Below, piece by piece: positions 29,699 through 39,400 of a stretch of DNA of 64,000 nt. The stretch lies in contig JABXII010000008.1 of NCBI GenBank assembly GCA_013373175.1, forward strand, positions 62,001-126,000. The letters are read 5' to 3'. Below the pieces are notes generated by a model. That model was not told where the DNA came from and searched no databases. It worked only from the letters and a program-made list of their open reading frames with translations. Each line of letters starts with the position of its first letter. The stretch's first letter is position 1. Both the position numbers and the translations under genes were made by a program. The DNA is from Campylobacteraceae bacterium (GTDB taxonomy: Bacteria > Campylobacterota > Campylobacteria > Campylobacterales > Arcobacteraceae).

Positions 29699-30328
29699 AT
29701 GGAAAAAACATTTATGGAAGCAATGGATTTTAGACATGCTTGTAAGATATTTGATGAAACAAAAAAGATTTCAGATGAAGATTTAGAATATATTTTAGAA
29801 GTAGGTAGAAAATCACCTTCTTCATTTGGTATGGAACCTTGGAAGTTTTTAGTTATTACTAATGATGAATTAAAAGAAGAATTAAAAAAAGTATGTTGGA
29901 ATCAACCTCAATTAACTACTTGTTCTCATCTTGTAATTATTCTTGCAGCAATTGAAGATGTTAAGCCTGAATCAGGTGTTGTAGCTAGAAAATTTGGAAG
30001 AAGAGAAATGCCTCAAGAAAAATTAGATTTCTATTTAAATCTTTATGCTACTCATTTACAGCAAACTCTTTCTACTGATGAAAATATTTATGATTGGACT
30101 TCAAAACAAACATATATTGCAGCAGGAAATATGATGACAGCAGCAGCTGTTAGAGGTATTGATTCTTGTCCTATAGAAGGTTTTGAAAAAGAGAATGTAG
30201 AAAAAGTTTTAGAATTAGATACAACTAAATACCAATTATCTTTAGTATTACCATTTGGGTATAGAATTAATGAACAATCATCTCAACAAAGAGAAAAATT
30301 AGAAGATATTGTAGAGTATATCAACTAA
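29699..30328 (+). CDS. NfsB-like nitroreductase family protein
   Basis: 'EAMDFRHACKIFDETKKI', 'GRKSPSSFGMEPWKFLVI'. Confidence 0.88.
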   Translation: MEKTFMEAMDFRHACKIFDETKKISDEDLEYILEVGRKSPSSFGMEPWKFLVITNDELKEELKKVCWNQPQLTTCSHLVIILAAIEDVKPESGVVARKFGRREMPQEKLDFYLNLYATHLQQTLSTDENIYDWTSKQTYIAAGNMMTAAAVRGIDSCPIEGFEKENVEKVLELDTTKYQLSLVLPFGYRINEQSSQQREKLEDIVEYIN

Positions 30329-30346
30329 CTATCAAAAGGAACAATA

Positions 30347-31378
30347 ATGAGTTTACTTTTAAGTTCTAATAATATTGGAAATTGTGAACTAAAAAATAAA
30401 GTAGTAATGCCTCCAATGTGTATGTACAAAAGTGATAATAGTGCTAAGATTAAACCTTTTCACTCTTTTCATTATACTTCACGTGCAATTGGGAATGTTG
30501 GTTTGATTATGGTTGAAGCAACAGCAATAGAACCCCGAGGTAGAATTTCTAATAATGATTTAGGACTTTGGGAAGACTCTCAAATTGCTGGACATAAACA
30601 AGTGGTAGAGCAAGTTCATGAATTTGGTTCAAAAATAGCTATTCAACTAGCCCACGCAGGAAGAAAGAGTTTAGTAAAGCAGACAACTCCCCTTGCTCCT
30701 TCTTCAATTCCTTTTGACACAAATGGTAGTTTTAAAACACCCCAGTCTTTAGATTTAGAAAAAATAGCTTTAGTAAAACAGTTATTTTTAGATTCTGCAA
30801 AAAGAGCAAAAGAAGCTGGTTATGATATTTTAGAACTTCATGCAGCACATGGATATTTACTTTGTGAATTTTTATCCCCTTTAACAAACGAAAGAGAAGA
30901 TATCTATGGTGGAAGTTTAGAAAATAGATGTAGATTAACTTTAGAGATTGCTAAGCTTTTAAAAGAACAGATAGATTTACCTTTAATTGTTCGTATTTCT
31001 GCAAGTGAATGGAAAGAAAATGGGTGGGATATTGAAGATTCTATTTATTTATCAAAAGAGTTAGAAAACATTGGTGTAGATTCTATTCATGTTTCAGCAG
31101 GTGGAAATCAAAAAGAGCAAGATCTAATGCCAGAACTTACTGCTTTATATCAATGCGATTATGCAAAAAAAATAAAAGAAAATATAAATATCCCTGTAAT
31201 CGCAGTAGGACTAATAACAACTGCAAAACAAGGTGAAACTCTTTTAGAAGAAAAAGTTTGTGATTTCGTAGCTTACGGAAGAGAACTTTTAAGAGATTCA
31301 AATTTAGTATTTAAATTTGCAAAAGAGTTTAATGAAAAAGAGTTAATAGATAACTCTTATCTTAGAGCATATTTATAA
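30347..31378 (+). CDS. Old yellow enzyme / NADPH dehydrogenase (NamA/YqjM-like)
   Basis: 'VVMPPMCMYKS', 'GYDILELHAAHGYLLCEFLSPLTNEREDIYGGSLENRCR'. Confidence 0.93.
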   Translation: MSLLLSSNNIGNCELKNKVVMPPMCMYKSDNSAKIKPFHSFHYTSRAIGNVGLIMVEATAIEPRGRISNNDLGLWEDSQIAGHKQVVEQVHEFGSKIAIQLAHAGRKSLVKQTTPLAPSSIPFDTNGSFKTPQSLDLEKIALVKQLFLDSAKRAKEAGYDILELHAAHGYLLCEFLSPLTNEREDIYGGSLENRCRLTLEIAKLLKEQIDLPLIVRISASEWKENGWDIEDSIYLSKELENIGVDSIHVSAGGNQKEQDLMPELTALYQCDYAKKIKENINIPVIAVGLITTAKQGETLLEEKVCDFVAYGRELLRDSNLVFKFAKEFNEKELIDNSYLRAYL

Positions 31379-31402
31379 AAGCTAATATTACCCTAGCTAA
31401 AC

Positions 31403-31434
31403 AAAGGCTTATTTACTTAAGTAAATAAGCCTTT
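31403..31434. terminator. Perfect 32-bp palindrome between convergent genes
   Basis: AAAGGCTTATTTACTTAAGTAAATAAGCCTTT. Confidence 0.75.
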
Positions 31435-31468
31435 CAAAAGAAAAAAGTTATAAGTAAAATATTTAGGG

Positions 31469-32431
31469 CTATACTAAACCATTTACTATGTTAATAGGTT
31501 TTTTCCCTTCTAATACTCTTTTTGCATTTAATGCTGCTTTTTGTCTCATCTCAAACTGAGCTTTATCACTATAATAAGCAGAATGAGGATTTATAATAAG
31601 CCTACCATCAAGCCACTCTTCTCTTGCTTTCCAAGCATCAATTAATTTACCACTTTTAGGTGGTTCACTTGGAAGAACATCAAGGTTTACACAATTTAAA
31701 TGTCCAGATTTTAAAGCATCATATAAAACATCTAAATCTTTTACTATTGCACCCCTTGCAGTATTTACAATAGATGCACCTTTTTTCATTTTTGAAATAA
31801 ACTCTTCATCTATCATTGCATTAGTCTCTTCATTTAAAGGGCAATTAATAGAAATTATATCACTAGTTTTTAATAATTCATCAAGGCTTTCAAATCTCTT
31901 AGCACCAAGCATTTTTTCAGTACCTGCACTCAAATATGGGTCATAAAATGAAGTTTGGAATCTTAGGGCATTTGCTTTTAATAAAACACTTCCACCAATT
32001 CTTCCTGCTCCAATAACACCTAATTTATAATCACTTGTTCTTTTTATGTTTTTTAAAGTATTCGCCTGCCATGAACCATCTTTATAATCTTTAGCTTGAT
32101 AATTATATCTACTAATTCCCCTTGCAATATTCATAATCATTGCAATTGCAGTATCACTTACTTCATCAGTACCATAATCAGGTGTATTTGATGCGTAAAT
32201 GCCTTTTTGTTTTATATATTCTAAATCTTGAAATACATCATAACCTACACCATATCTAACAAGTGCTTTTAGCTTTGGTAATTTATCAATAAATTCATTT
32301 GTAATTTGATGATGCCAAACTAATAAAACCTCAATATCTTCATGTAACTCTTTTGATAATTCATCACCTAAAATATCCAATTCTATATCTGGATTTATTA
32401 CCTTATCTGTAATATAAACCTTATTACTCAA
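31469..32431 (-). CDS. D-isomer-specific 2-hydroxyacid dehydrogenase (CtBP-like)
   Basis: 'LGVIGAGRIGGSVLLKA', 'KGASIVNTARGAIVKD', 'INPHSAYYSD'; start proposed at TTG 32431 with AAGGAAGG 8 nt upstream rather than the 32485 ORF start. Confidence 0.85.
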   Translation of the reverse strand: MSNKVYITDKVINPDIELDILGDELSKELHEDIEVLLVWHHQITNEFIDKLPKLKALVRYGVGYDVFQDLEYIKQKGIYASNTPDYGTDEVSDTAIAMIMNIARGISRYNYQAKDYKDGSWQANTLKNIKRTSDYKLGVIGAGRIGGSVLLKANALRFQTSFYDPYLSAGTEKMLGAKRFESLDELLKTSDIISINCPLNEETNAMIDEEFISKMKKGASIVNTARGAIVKDLDVLYDALKSGHLNCVNLDVLPSEPPKSGKLIDAWKAREEWLDGRLIINPHSAYYSDKAQFEMRQKAALNAKRVLEGKKPINIVNGLV

Positions 32432-32703
32432 TTTATTATTTCCTTCCTTTATTAATATTCTTATGACGACTCTTTTATTTTGCACAATTATAGCACAACA
32501 ATATTAGTAGTTTTAAAGATAAATAAAATAAGGATTTATTAAGCATCCTAAAATCGTAAAATGTGAAATAAATGTATTAAAATATTGAATTTTCTATAGA
32601 ATAATAAATACAAAATATTACAGAAAATAACCATATTAATTGTGCAACATAAGTAAAATTTTGTCATACTAGTGGTGTAATTTAAACGCAAAAAGGGGAT
32701 AAA

Positions 32704-33717
32704 ATGAAATTAACAAAATTTAAAGGACTGGTTTTAGCGGGTATGCTTGCAGCTACAAGTTTAAGTGCAGCTACGTGGAAGTACGCTTTTGGGGAAGGTG
32801 TAAGTGATCCTCAGGGAATATATGCAACAGCATTTAAAGATTTCATTGAAGATAACTCAAGACATAAGATTGAACTTTATAAAGTTGGTTCTTTAGGTGA
32901 AGAAGCAGATATGATGGAACAAGCAAAAGCTGGTTTATTACAATTTATTGGTCAATCAACAGGATATATGGGTGGAACAATTCCTCAAATGGATGTTTTC
33001 ACTGTACCATATGTTCTTCCAACAGATACAAAAGAACTTGACTACTTTTTCAAAAATTCTAAAGTAGTTAATGAAATGCTACCAAAAATCTTTAATAAAC
33101 ATGGTTTAGAACTTTTAGCTATTTTCCCAGAAGGTGAAATGGCAGTTACAACTATGGAAGAGTTTAGAAGCCCAGCAGATTTAAAGGGTAAAAAAATGAG
33201 AGTAATGCCAGGTTCTCCTATTTTAGTAGAAACTTATGAGGCATTTGGTGCTTCTCCTCAACCTATGACTTGGGGTGACTTAGTTGGTGCTCTTAAAACT
33301 GGAATGGTTGATGGTCAAGAAAACCCAACAGTATGGATTGAAGCTTATGGATTAGATGAGTTAACTAAAGTACTTACTTATACTGGACACGGTCACTTTA
33401 ATGCTTCAGTAAGTGCAAATAAAAAATTCTTTGATGGATTAGGAAAAAGAGACAAAAGATTAGTTCAAGAAGCAGCTAAATATGCTCAAAAAGTTATTTT
33501 AGAAGAAGCTCAAAAACTAGATGCAATTGGGATTGGAAGAATTGTAAAAACAAATCCTAGTTATAAAATCAATATGTTAACAAAAGAAGAAAGAGCTGTA
33601 TTTAAAAAAGCAGCCCAAAAAGTGCAAGATTCATTTGCTTCAAAAAGTGCTTCTAATAAAAAGATTATGGATCAAATCAAAAGAGATTTAACAGAAGCAG
33701 AAAAAAATACAAAGTAA
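32704..33717 (+). CDS. dctP: TRAP transporter substrate-binding protein DctP
   Basis: Signal peptide; 'DLKGKKMRVMPGSPILVETYEAFGASPQPMTWGDLVGALKTGMVDGQENP'. Confidence 0.93.
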   Translation: MKLTKFKGLVLAGMLAATSLSAATWKYAFGEGVSDPQGIYATAFKDFIEDNSRHKIELYKVGSLGEEADMMEQAKAGLLQFIGQSTGYMGGTIPQMDVFTVPYVLPTDTKELDYFFKNSKVVNEMLPKIFNKHGLELLAIFPEGEMAVTTMEEFRSPADLKGKKMRVMPGSPILVETYEAFGASPQPMTWGDLVGALKTGMVDGQENPTVWIEAYGLDELTKVLTYTGHGHFNASVSANKKFFDGLGKRDKRLVQEAAKYAQKVILEEAQKLDAIGIGRIVKTNPSYKINMLTKEERAVFKKAAQKVQDSFASKSASNKKIMDQIKRDLTEAEKNTK

Positions 33718-33765
33718 TACATAAAATATCTAGCTTTTAGCTAGGTATTTTACAAAGGGGAAGAT

Positions 33766-34359
33766 ATGTTCAAAAATAAAAATGAGAACTTGCCTGAAAA
33801 TTCAAAGACTAAAAATCCATTTTATAAAGCAGTAGATTTCTTAGATTTAATGCTTAGTCGATTTGAAGAATTTATGTTAGCTATTGGTGTTATTGCAATG
33901 GCAGTAGTAACAATTGTTTCGGTTGTTACAAGATTTATTTTTAATGACGCTTTAACTGTTACTGATGAATTAAATATGATATTTATAATTGTAGTTACTT
34001 TTGCAGGACTTAGTTATGCAGCAAGAAATGCAAGACACATTAGAATGTCAGCTATTTATGATGCTTTATCAAAACCAGCAAGGAAAATTGTAATAATATT
34101 TATTTCCTCAGTCACAGCTTTTTTTATGTTTGTACTAACATATTATTCATATAGTTATATTGTAGAAGTTTATGAAAGTGGAAGAATTCTTCCTGCTTTA
34201 GGAATTCCTGTATTTTATATATATTTATGGGTTCCTATTGGTTTTGCTATCACAGGTTTACAATATAGTTTTACAGTTATCAAAAACCTAAGGAAAAAAG
34301 ATGTTTTTCTTTCTACAAAGGTACAAGATGGCTATAAAGAAACAAATATTGAAGTGTAA
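33766..34359 (+). CDS. dctQ: TRAP transporter small permease DctQ
   Basis: 4-TM; 'TDELNMIFIIVVTFAGLSYAARNARHIRM'. Confidence 0.9.
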   Translation: MFKNKNENLPENSKTKNPFYKAVDFLDLMLSRFEEFMLAIGVIAMAVVTIVSVVTRFIFNDALTVTDELNMIFIIVVTFAGLSYAARNARHIRMSAIYDALSKPARKIVIIFISSVTAFFMFVLTYYSYSYIVEVYESGRILPALGIPVFYIYLWVPIGFAITGLQYSFTVIKNLRKKDVFLSTKVQDGYKETNIEV

Positions 34360-34368
34360 GGCTTAATC

Positions 34369-36078
34369 ATGAAAACAAATATATTAAAAAAACTATTACT
34401 TCTATCTTTATTTCTGTTTAGTATTGCTTCAAATACATTTGCACAAGATAAAGTTTCTTTAATGATAGAAGAGATTCAGCCCTTAAAAAAAGAGAGCACT
34501 TTTTTAACTACTGTATATGGATACTCAGAAGCAGAAGATTTTAGTAGTCATAAATGGCAATTAGTAGAAGTAGTTTTTAGAGATCAAAGTTTTAATAGCA
34601 TCTTATTAGAAACAGAGACAGATAAAAGAGGGATGTGGGAAATTATTGATGCAGATATTACTTCTTTATCTGATGGTGAAATTTCCATAGAAGCAACAAT
34701 GGTTGATGAGTATGGAGATATTTTAGGTACTACAACTTCAACTGAAATAAAAGATACAAGTTTTAGTTTATATGAATTTCTAAAGAATAACATAGCAACT
34801 TCTATTTTTGTATTAATGGTTGTTTTACTTCTTTTAGGTTTTCCTATGAAAATACCATTAATAGCAGGGACAACTTTTGGTATATATTTACTTTTTGATT
34901 CTGATTTTTCAAAAATGCAATTTGTAGTACAGCAAATGATGGCAGGGATTAGGCCAGCTGCATTAATTGCAGTACCAATGTTTATACTTTCCGCTGATAT
35001 TATGACAAGAGGGCATTCAGCTGAGAAACTAATTGATTTAGTAATGGCCTTTGTAAGACATATAAAAGGTGGACTTGCAATTAGTACAGCTGGAGCTTGT
35101 ACAATGTTTGGTGCTGTTTCAGGTTCAACGCAAGCTACAGTTGTTGCAATAGGTTCGCCTTTAAGACCAAGACTTAAAAAAGGTGGATATAAAGATTCAT
35201 TTATTTTAGCACTTATTGTAAACTCTAGTGATATCGCATTTTTAATTCCACCAAGTATTGGAATGATTATCTATGGAATTGTTGCAAAGACTTCTATTCC
35301 TGAACTATTTATTGCAGGAATTGGTCCTGGACTTTTAATACTATTATTATTTTCTATATATAGTATTATTTATGCCTATCGACATAATATTCCAACAGAA
35401 CCAAAAGCTTCATGGCGTGAACGATTTACAGCTTTATATAAAGCTCTTTGGCCTTTAGGTTTTCCTGCAATTATTGTAGGTGGTATTTTTGGTGGAATCT
35501 TTAGTCCAACGGAAGCTGCTGCTGTAAGTGTTGCTTATGCAATATTCTTAGAAGGTTTTATTTTTAAAACAATGAAATTAAAAGATTTTTATGCAACTGC
35601 AAAATCTACAGGTTTAGTAACAGCAGTTGTATTTATTTTAGTTGGTGCAGGAGCTGGTTTTGCGTGGGTTTTATCTTATGCACAAGTTCCACAAGAGATA
35701 TTAAGCTCAATTGGAATTAGTGAGATGGGACCTTATGGAGTTCTTGCTGTTATTTCAATAGCATTCTTTGTTGGTTGTATGTTTGTTGACCCAATTGTTG
35801 TTATTTTAGTTTTAGTACCAATTTTTGCCCCTGTAGTTAATGCAGTTGGCTTAGACCCAGTACTTGTTGGTACAATTATTACACTACAAGTTGCAATTGG
35901 TTCTGCAACTCCGCCATTTGGTTGTGATATATTTACAGCAATTGCAGTATTTAAAAGACCATATATTGAAGTTATAAAAGGTACACCACCATTTATTTTT
36001 ATCCTTTTAAGTGTTTCTGTGGCATTAATATTTTTCCCACAAATTGCACTATTTTTAAGGGATATTGCTTTTAGATAA
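34369..36078 (+). CDS. dctM: TRAP transporter large permease DctM with extra signal peptide/Ig-like N-terminal domain
   Basis: DctM core from about residue 140 ('LLGFPMKIPLIAGTTFGIYLLF', 'FGAVSGSTQATVVAIG'); N-terminal about 135 aa beta-rich extension. Confidence 0.92.
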   Translation: MKTNILKKLLLLSLFLFSIASNTFAQDKVSLMIEEIQPLKKESTFLTTVYGYSEAEDFSSHKWQLVEVVFRDQSFNSILLETETDKRGMWEIIDADITSLSDGEISIEATMVDEYGDILGTTTSTEIKDTSFSLYEFLKNNIATSIFVLMVVLLLLGFPMKIPLIAGTTFGIYLLFDSDFSKMQFVVQQMMAGIRPAALIAVPMFILSADIMTRGHSAEKLIDLVMAFVRHIKGGLAISTAGACTMFGAVSGSTQATVVAIGSPLRPRLKKGGYKDSFILALIVNSSDIAFLIPPSIGMIIYGIVAKTSIPELFIAGIGPGLLILLLFSIYSIIYAYRHNIPTEPKASWRERFTALYKALWPLGFPAIIVGGIFGGIFSPTEAAAVSVAYAIFLEGFIFKTMKLKDFYATAKSTGLVTAVVFILVGAGAGFAWVLSYAQVPQEILSSIGISEMGPYGVLAVISIAFFVGCMFVDPIVVILVLVPIFAPVVNAVGLDPVLVGTIITLQVAIGSATPPFGCDIFTAIAVFKRPYIEVIKGTPPFIFILLSVSVALIFFPQIALFLRDIAFR

Positions 36079-36106
36079 AATATTGAGTTAATATTAAGGA
36101 CGAGGA

Positions 36107-36547
36107 ATGTTTACAAAAATACTAGTTCCATTAGATGGTTCAGATAAGTCTTTTGAGGCTTTAGATTTTGCAAGTAATATTGCAAAAAAATATGATGCAG
36201 AAGTATTCTTACTCTCTGTATTTAGAAAATATAGTTTTATGGAAGGTTCTTTTGCTTCTTTAAATAGTGGTATTGATAAAGATAATTTAGAAGATGCTTT
36301 AAGAGAATCTTCAAAGGAAATAGTATCAGAAGGAAAAGAGATATTAAAGAATAATGAAGTAACAAAAGTAAGAGCTTTTGTGAAAACGGGAGCAGCAGCA
36401 AAAGAGATTTTAAAGTTTAGTAAAGATAATAATATTGATTTGATTATAATTGGTTCAAAAGGACAGGGCGAACTTTCTGGATATTTATTAGGTGGAGTTT
36501 CACATAAGGTTACAGGATTAGCCAAATGTCCAGTGATGGTTATATAA
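36107..36547 (+). CDS. Universal stress protein (UspA family)
   Basis: 'ILVPLDGSDKSFEALDFA', 'IIIGSKGQGELSGYLLGGVSHKV'. Confidence 0.93.
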   Translation: MFTKILVPLDGSDKSFEALDFASNIAKKYDAEVFLLSVFRKYSFMEGSFASLNSGIDKDNLEDALRESSKEIVSEGKEILKNNEVTKVRAFVKTGAAAKEILKFSKDNNIDLIIIGSKGQGELSGYLLGGVSHKVTGLAKCPVMVI

Positions 36548-36610
36548 TTTAGAAATATCAATATTTTATGGTATAATCGCGCCTTTATAAAATAATAAGG
36601 TATTTGAATA

Positions 36611-38074
36611 ATGAGTGAACCAAAAGCAAAGACGCAAAAGTTTATTGTTAAGTTTTTTCCAGAAGTAATGGTAAAAGGAAGTAAAGCAAAAAGGCAAATG
36701 ATTGACCAGCTTTACAGTAATATAAGAACAATACTAGAGCGAATTAGCAAAGATATTGAGTATAAAAAGTTTTTTGATAAGATTGAAATTGTATGTCCAA
36801 TTGAAGTAGTAGTAGAAGTTAGAGAAAGCTTACTAAATACTTCTGGAATAGAACTTGTTCTAGAAGCTTTACAGTTTGATAATATTTCAACAATTGATGA
36901 AATGAAAGAGATTGTAAATAAGTATACAGCAAAAGAAGTACAAGGTAAGACTTTTGTTGTAAGAGCAAAAAGAACAGGACAACAAGAGTTTAAATCAACT
37001 GATATGGAAAGAAATATTGGTGGCTATATGCTAGCACAAAATCCAAACTCAAAAGGTGTTGATTTAAGAAATGCAGAAGTTACTATTAATATAGAACTTA
37101 TTCATAAACAATTAAATATTATTACTCAAAAATACCAAGGTTTATCAGGTTTTCCTATTGGAACACAAGGTGATATTTTATCCCTTATGTCAGGTGGTTT
37201 TGATTCAACTATAGCTTCATATTTGACTATGAAAAGAGGAATTAAAACACACTTTGTTTTCTTTAATCTTGGTGGAATAGCTCACGAAATTGGAGTTAAG
37301 CAAGTTGCTTATTATCTTTGGAATAAATATGGAAGTTCACATAGAATAACTTTTACCTCAGTTCCTTTTGAAGATGTAGTAACAGAAATTTTTAACTCAA
37401 CTAGCCAATCATATATGGGTGTTACATTAAAAAGATTAATGCTTATAGCTTCTGAGAAAATTGCTGATAAAATGGGAATTGAAGCACTTCTTACAGGAGA
37501 AAGTGTTGCTCAAGTATCAAGTCAAACCTTAAGAAACCTTGCTTTAATTGACCAAGTTACAAATAAACTTGTATTAAGACCATTAGCAACTATGAATAAA
37601 CCTGAAATTATGGAAATGGCTAATAAAATTGGAACTAGAAGATTCGCAGAATCTATGCCAGAATATTGTGGTGTAATTTCACAAAATCCAATTACTCATG
37701 GTTCTTTTTCTAGAATGGAAAAAGAAGCAGAAAAATTCAATTATGAAGTTTTAGATAAAGCTGTAGAAGATGCAATCACAATCAATGTAGATGAAATTGA
37801 TGCGGATGTTAATGATATAGGGCAGGTTGATGTTGTAAATGATATTTCAAGTGGAAAATATACAATTATTGATATTAGACAAAGTGATGATTGTATAGAA
37901 ACTTCTTGTGAAACTATAAAAATACCATTTTTTAAACTAAAATCACAGTTTGAAAAACTTCCTCAAGACAAAGAGTATCTTTTCTATTGTGACAAAGGTA
38001 TTTTAAGTCAATTACATGCTCAATATTTAATTGATTCAAAGGGATATAAAAATATTAAAGTGTATAGACCATAG
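36611..38074 (+). CDS. thiI: tRNA 4-thiouridine sulfurtransferase ThiI with C-terminal rhodanese
   Basis: 'LMSGGFDSTIASYLTMKRG'; THUMP region; rhodanese 'FYCDKGILSQLHAQYL'. Confidence 0.95.
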   Translation: MSEPKAKTQKFIVKFFPEVMVKGSKAKRQMIDQLYSNIRTILERISKDIEYKKFFDKIEIVCPIEVVVEVRESLLNTSGIELVLEALQFDNISTIDEMKEIVNKYTAKEVQGKTFVVRAKRTGQQEFKSTDMERNIGGYMLAQNPNSKGVDLRNAEVTINIELIHKQLNIITQKYQGLSGFPIGTQGDILSLMSGGFDSTIASYLTMKRGIKTHFVFFNLGGIAHEIGVKQVAYYLWNKYGSSHRITFTSVPFEDVVTEIFNSTSQSYMGVTLKRLMLIASEKIADKMGIEALLTGESVAQVSSQTLRNLALIDQVTNKLVLRPLATMNKPEIMEMANKIGTRRFAESMPEYCGVISQNPITHGSFSRMEKEAEKFNYEVLDKAVEDAITINVDEIDADVNDIGQVDVVNDISSGKYTIIDIRQSDDCIETSCETIKIPFFKLKSQFEKLPQDKEYLFYCDKGILSQLHAQYLIDSKGYKNIKVYRP

Positions 38075-38090
38075 TGGTCTATACTTTTTT
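38062..38090 (+). terminator. Intrinsic terminator of thiI
   Basis: GTATAGACCA-TAG-TGGTCTATAC followed by T6; loop contains the stop codon. Confidence 0.8.
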
Positions 38091-38091
38091 A

Positions 38092-38604
38092 TTATTCTTG
38101 AATTGTCCAAATAAGTTTAGATAAATCATAATCTAAAGACTCTAATCTTTTTAAAATCTTTTCTTTTGTATCTTCATCTAGTTTTTTAGTTCTTGATAAA
38201 ATCCATAAATACTCTTTGCTTGGTTCACTAATTACAGCATAAGAATAGTTTTTATCAAGCATTATAATCCAATAGTCTCCAAAAAAAGGCCAGAAGAATG
38301 AAACTTTTAATTTAGAGTTTGTATCATCAACAGCATAAGCTTCTCCTACTGCTTCAGTTTTTTCACCAGTAGTTATTTTAGTACATCTATTGATAACTTT
38401 GATTTCATCATCTTCTTTTATACTATACGTTGCAGTAACGTTTTTACAATCTTTTTCAAACTTGTGTTCATATCTTGCTATTTCATACCACGAACCAAGA
38501 TATCTATCTAAATCTACACTTGGTACACTTTTGATGTTTGGATCTTTATGTGAACAAGCAGTAAATAAAAATATTGTAATTATACTAAGAAATATATATT
38601 TCAT
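38092..38604 (-). CDS. Lipocalin family lipoprotein (Blc-like) copy 1
   Basis: Lipobox 'LFTACS'; 'DRYLGSWYEIARYEHKFEKDCKNVTATYS'. Confidence 0.9.
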   Translation of the reverse strand: MKYIFLSIITIFLFTACSHKDPNIKSVPSVDLDRYLGSWYEIARYEHKFEKDCKNVTATYSIKEDDEIKVINRCTKITTGEKTEAVGEAYAVDDTNSKLKVSFFWPFFGDYWIIMLDKNYSYAVISEPSKEYLWILSRTKKLDEDTKEKILKRLESLDYDLSKLIWTIQE

Positions 38605-38671
38605 TTTAGTTTCCCTTTTTTCTTTTAGTATATATAAAAATAGTGTTTTTTAGTAGGTATTTTATAGAAGT

Positions 38672-39400
38672 TTATAAAAACTCAGTCATATATGTTCTAT
38701 ATAAAAGAGGAACAAAGTTTTGTTGGCACTTCTTGTTCTCTCTTGTTTCAATAGCAATACTTTCAAAAAAAGTAGTCCAAAGTTTTTTAAACTTTTCTTC
38801 CTTTTGTGATAGTTTTGGTTCTTCAAAAGATGCAACATTTTGAACTCCTAAAAAGTCACTACTTTTTATAAAAGCAAGTTTTCTATTTATATCATGGATA
38901 ATATAGTTTTGATTGTTTAATCTTTTTAAAAAATGTTTGCCTAAAAAATAGACTACATTAAACTTTGTTTCTATTTTTGCATATAAAGTTCCATCCTCAA
39001 GCTCTTCAAATCTAGTAAAACCATACATTTTATGAACATGCCTAAATAGTTCTTTTTCTAAGTTTTGTAAATAGAAAACTTCCTTTTGGTTTATATTAAA
39101 AAGTTCATTACTATCTTTAAAGCCCAAAATAATATATTTTAGAAGCTCTAATTCAAACTCTTTTGTATCACACATAAAAATATTAAGTATTAGTTCAAAA
39201 CATTTTTTAGGAAACTTTTTTTTAATAGCTTCTAAGACTTTTAAGCTTTTTTCTTTGTCTTCTTTTATTTCTACTATCTCATCTAAAAGTAGGGTGTCTG
39301 GAACTTTACTTACAATTTCTTTTGGTTGTAGTTTTTCATAATATACCTCATAAACTAAAGTTAAAAATCCTTCAAAGGTTTTGTCATATACTAAAATCAT
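38672..39400 (-). CDS. TIGR03915-type putative DNA repair protein
   Basis: 'MILVYDKTFEGFLTLVYEVYYEK', 'HKMYGFTRFEELEDGTLYAKIE', 'FLGKHFLKRLNNQNYIIHD'; start overlaps stop of 39397..40638 partner. Confidence 0.85.
   Translation of the reverse strand: MILVYDKTFEGFLTLVYEVYYEKLQPKEIVSKVPDTLLLDEIVEIKEDKEKSLKVLEAIKKKFPKKCFELILNIFMCDTKEFELELLKYIILGFKDSNELFNINQKEVFYLQNLEKELFRHVHKMYGFTRFEELEDGTLYAKIETKFNVVYFLGKHFLKRLNNQNYIIHDINRKLAFIKSSDFLGVQNVASFEEPKLSQKEEKFKKLWTTFFESIAIETRENKKCQQNFVPLLYRTYMTEFL

Noticed and set aside
32486-32703. Sigma-54 promoter upstream of dctP
   Set aside because: No convincing GG-N10-GC element found in the intergenic region by eye
36094-36561. ORF 36094..36561 (-), 155 aa
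   Set aside because: Exactly antisense to a convincing UspA gene
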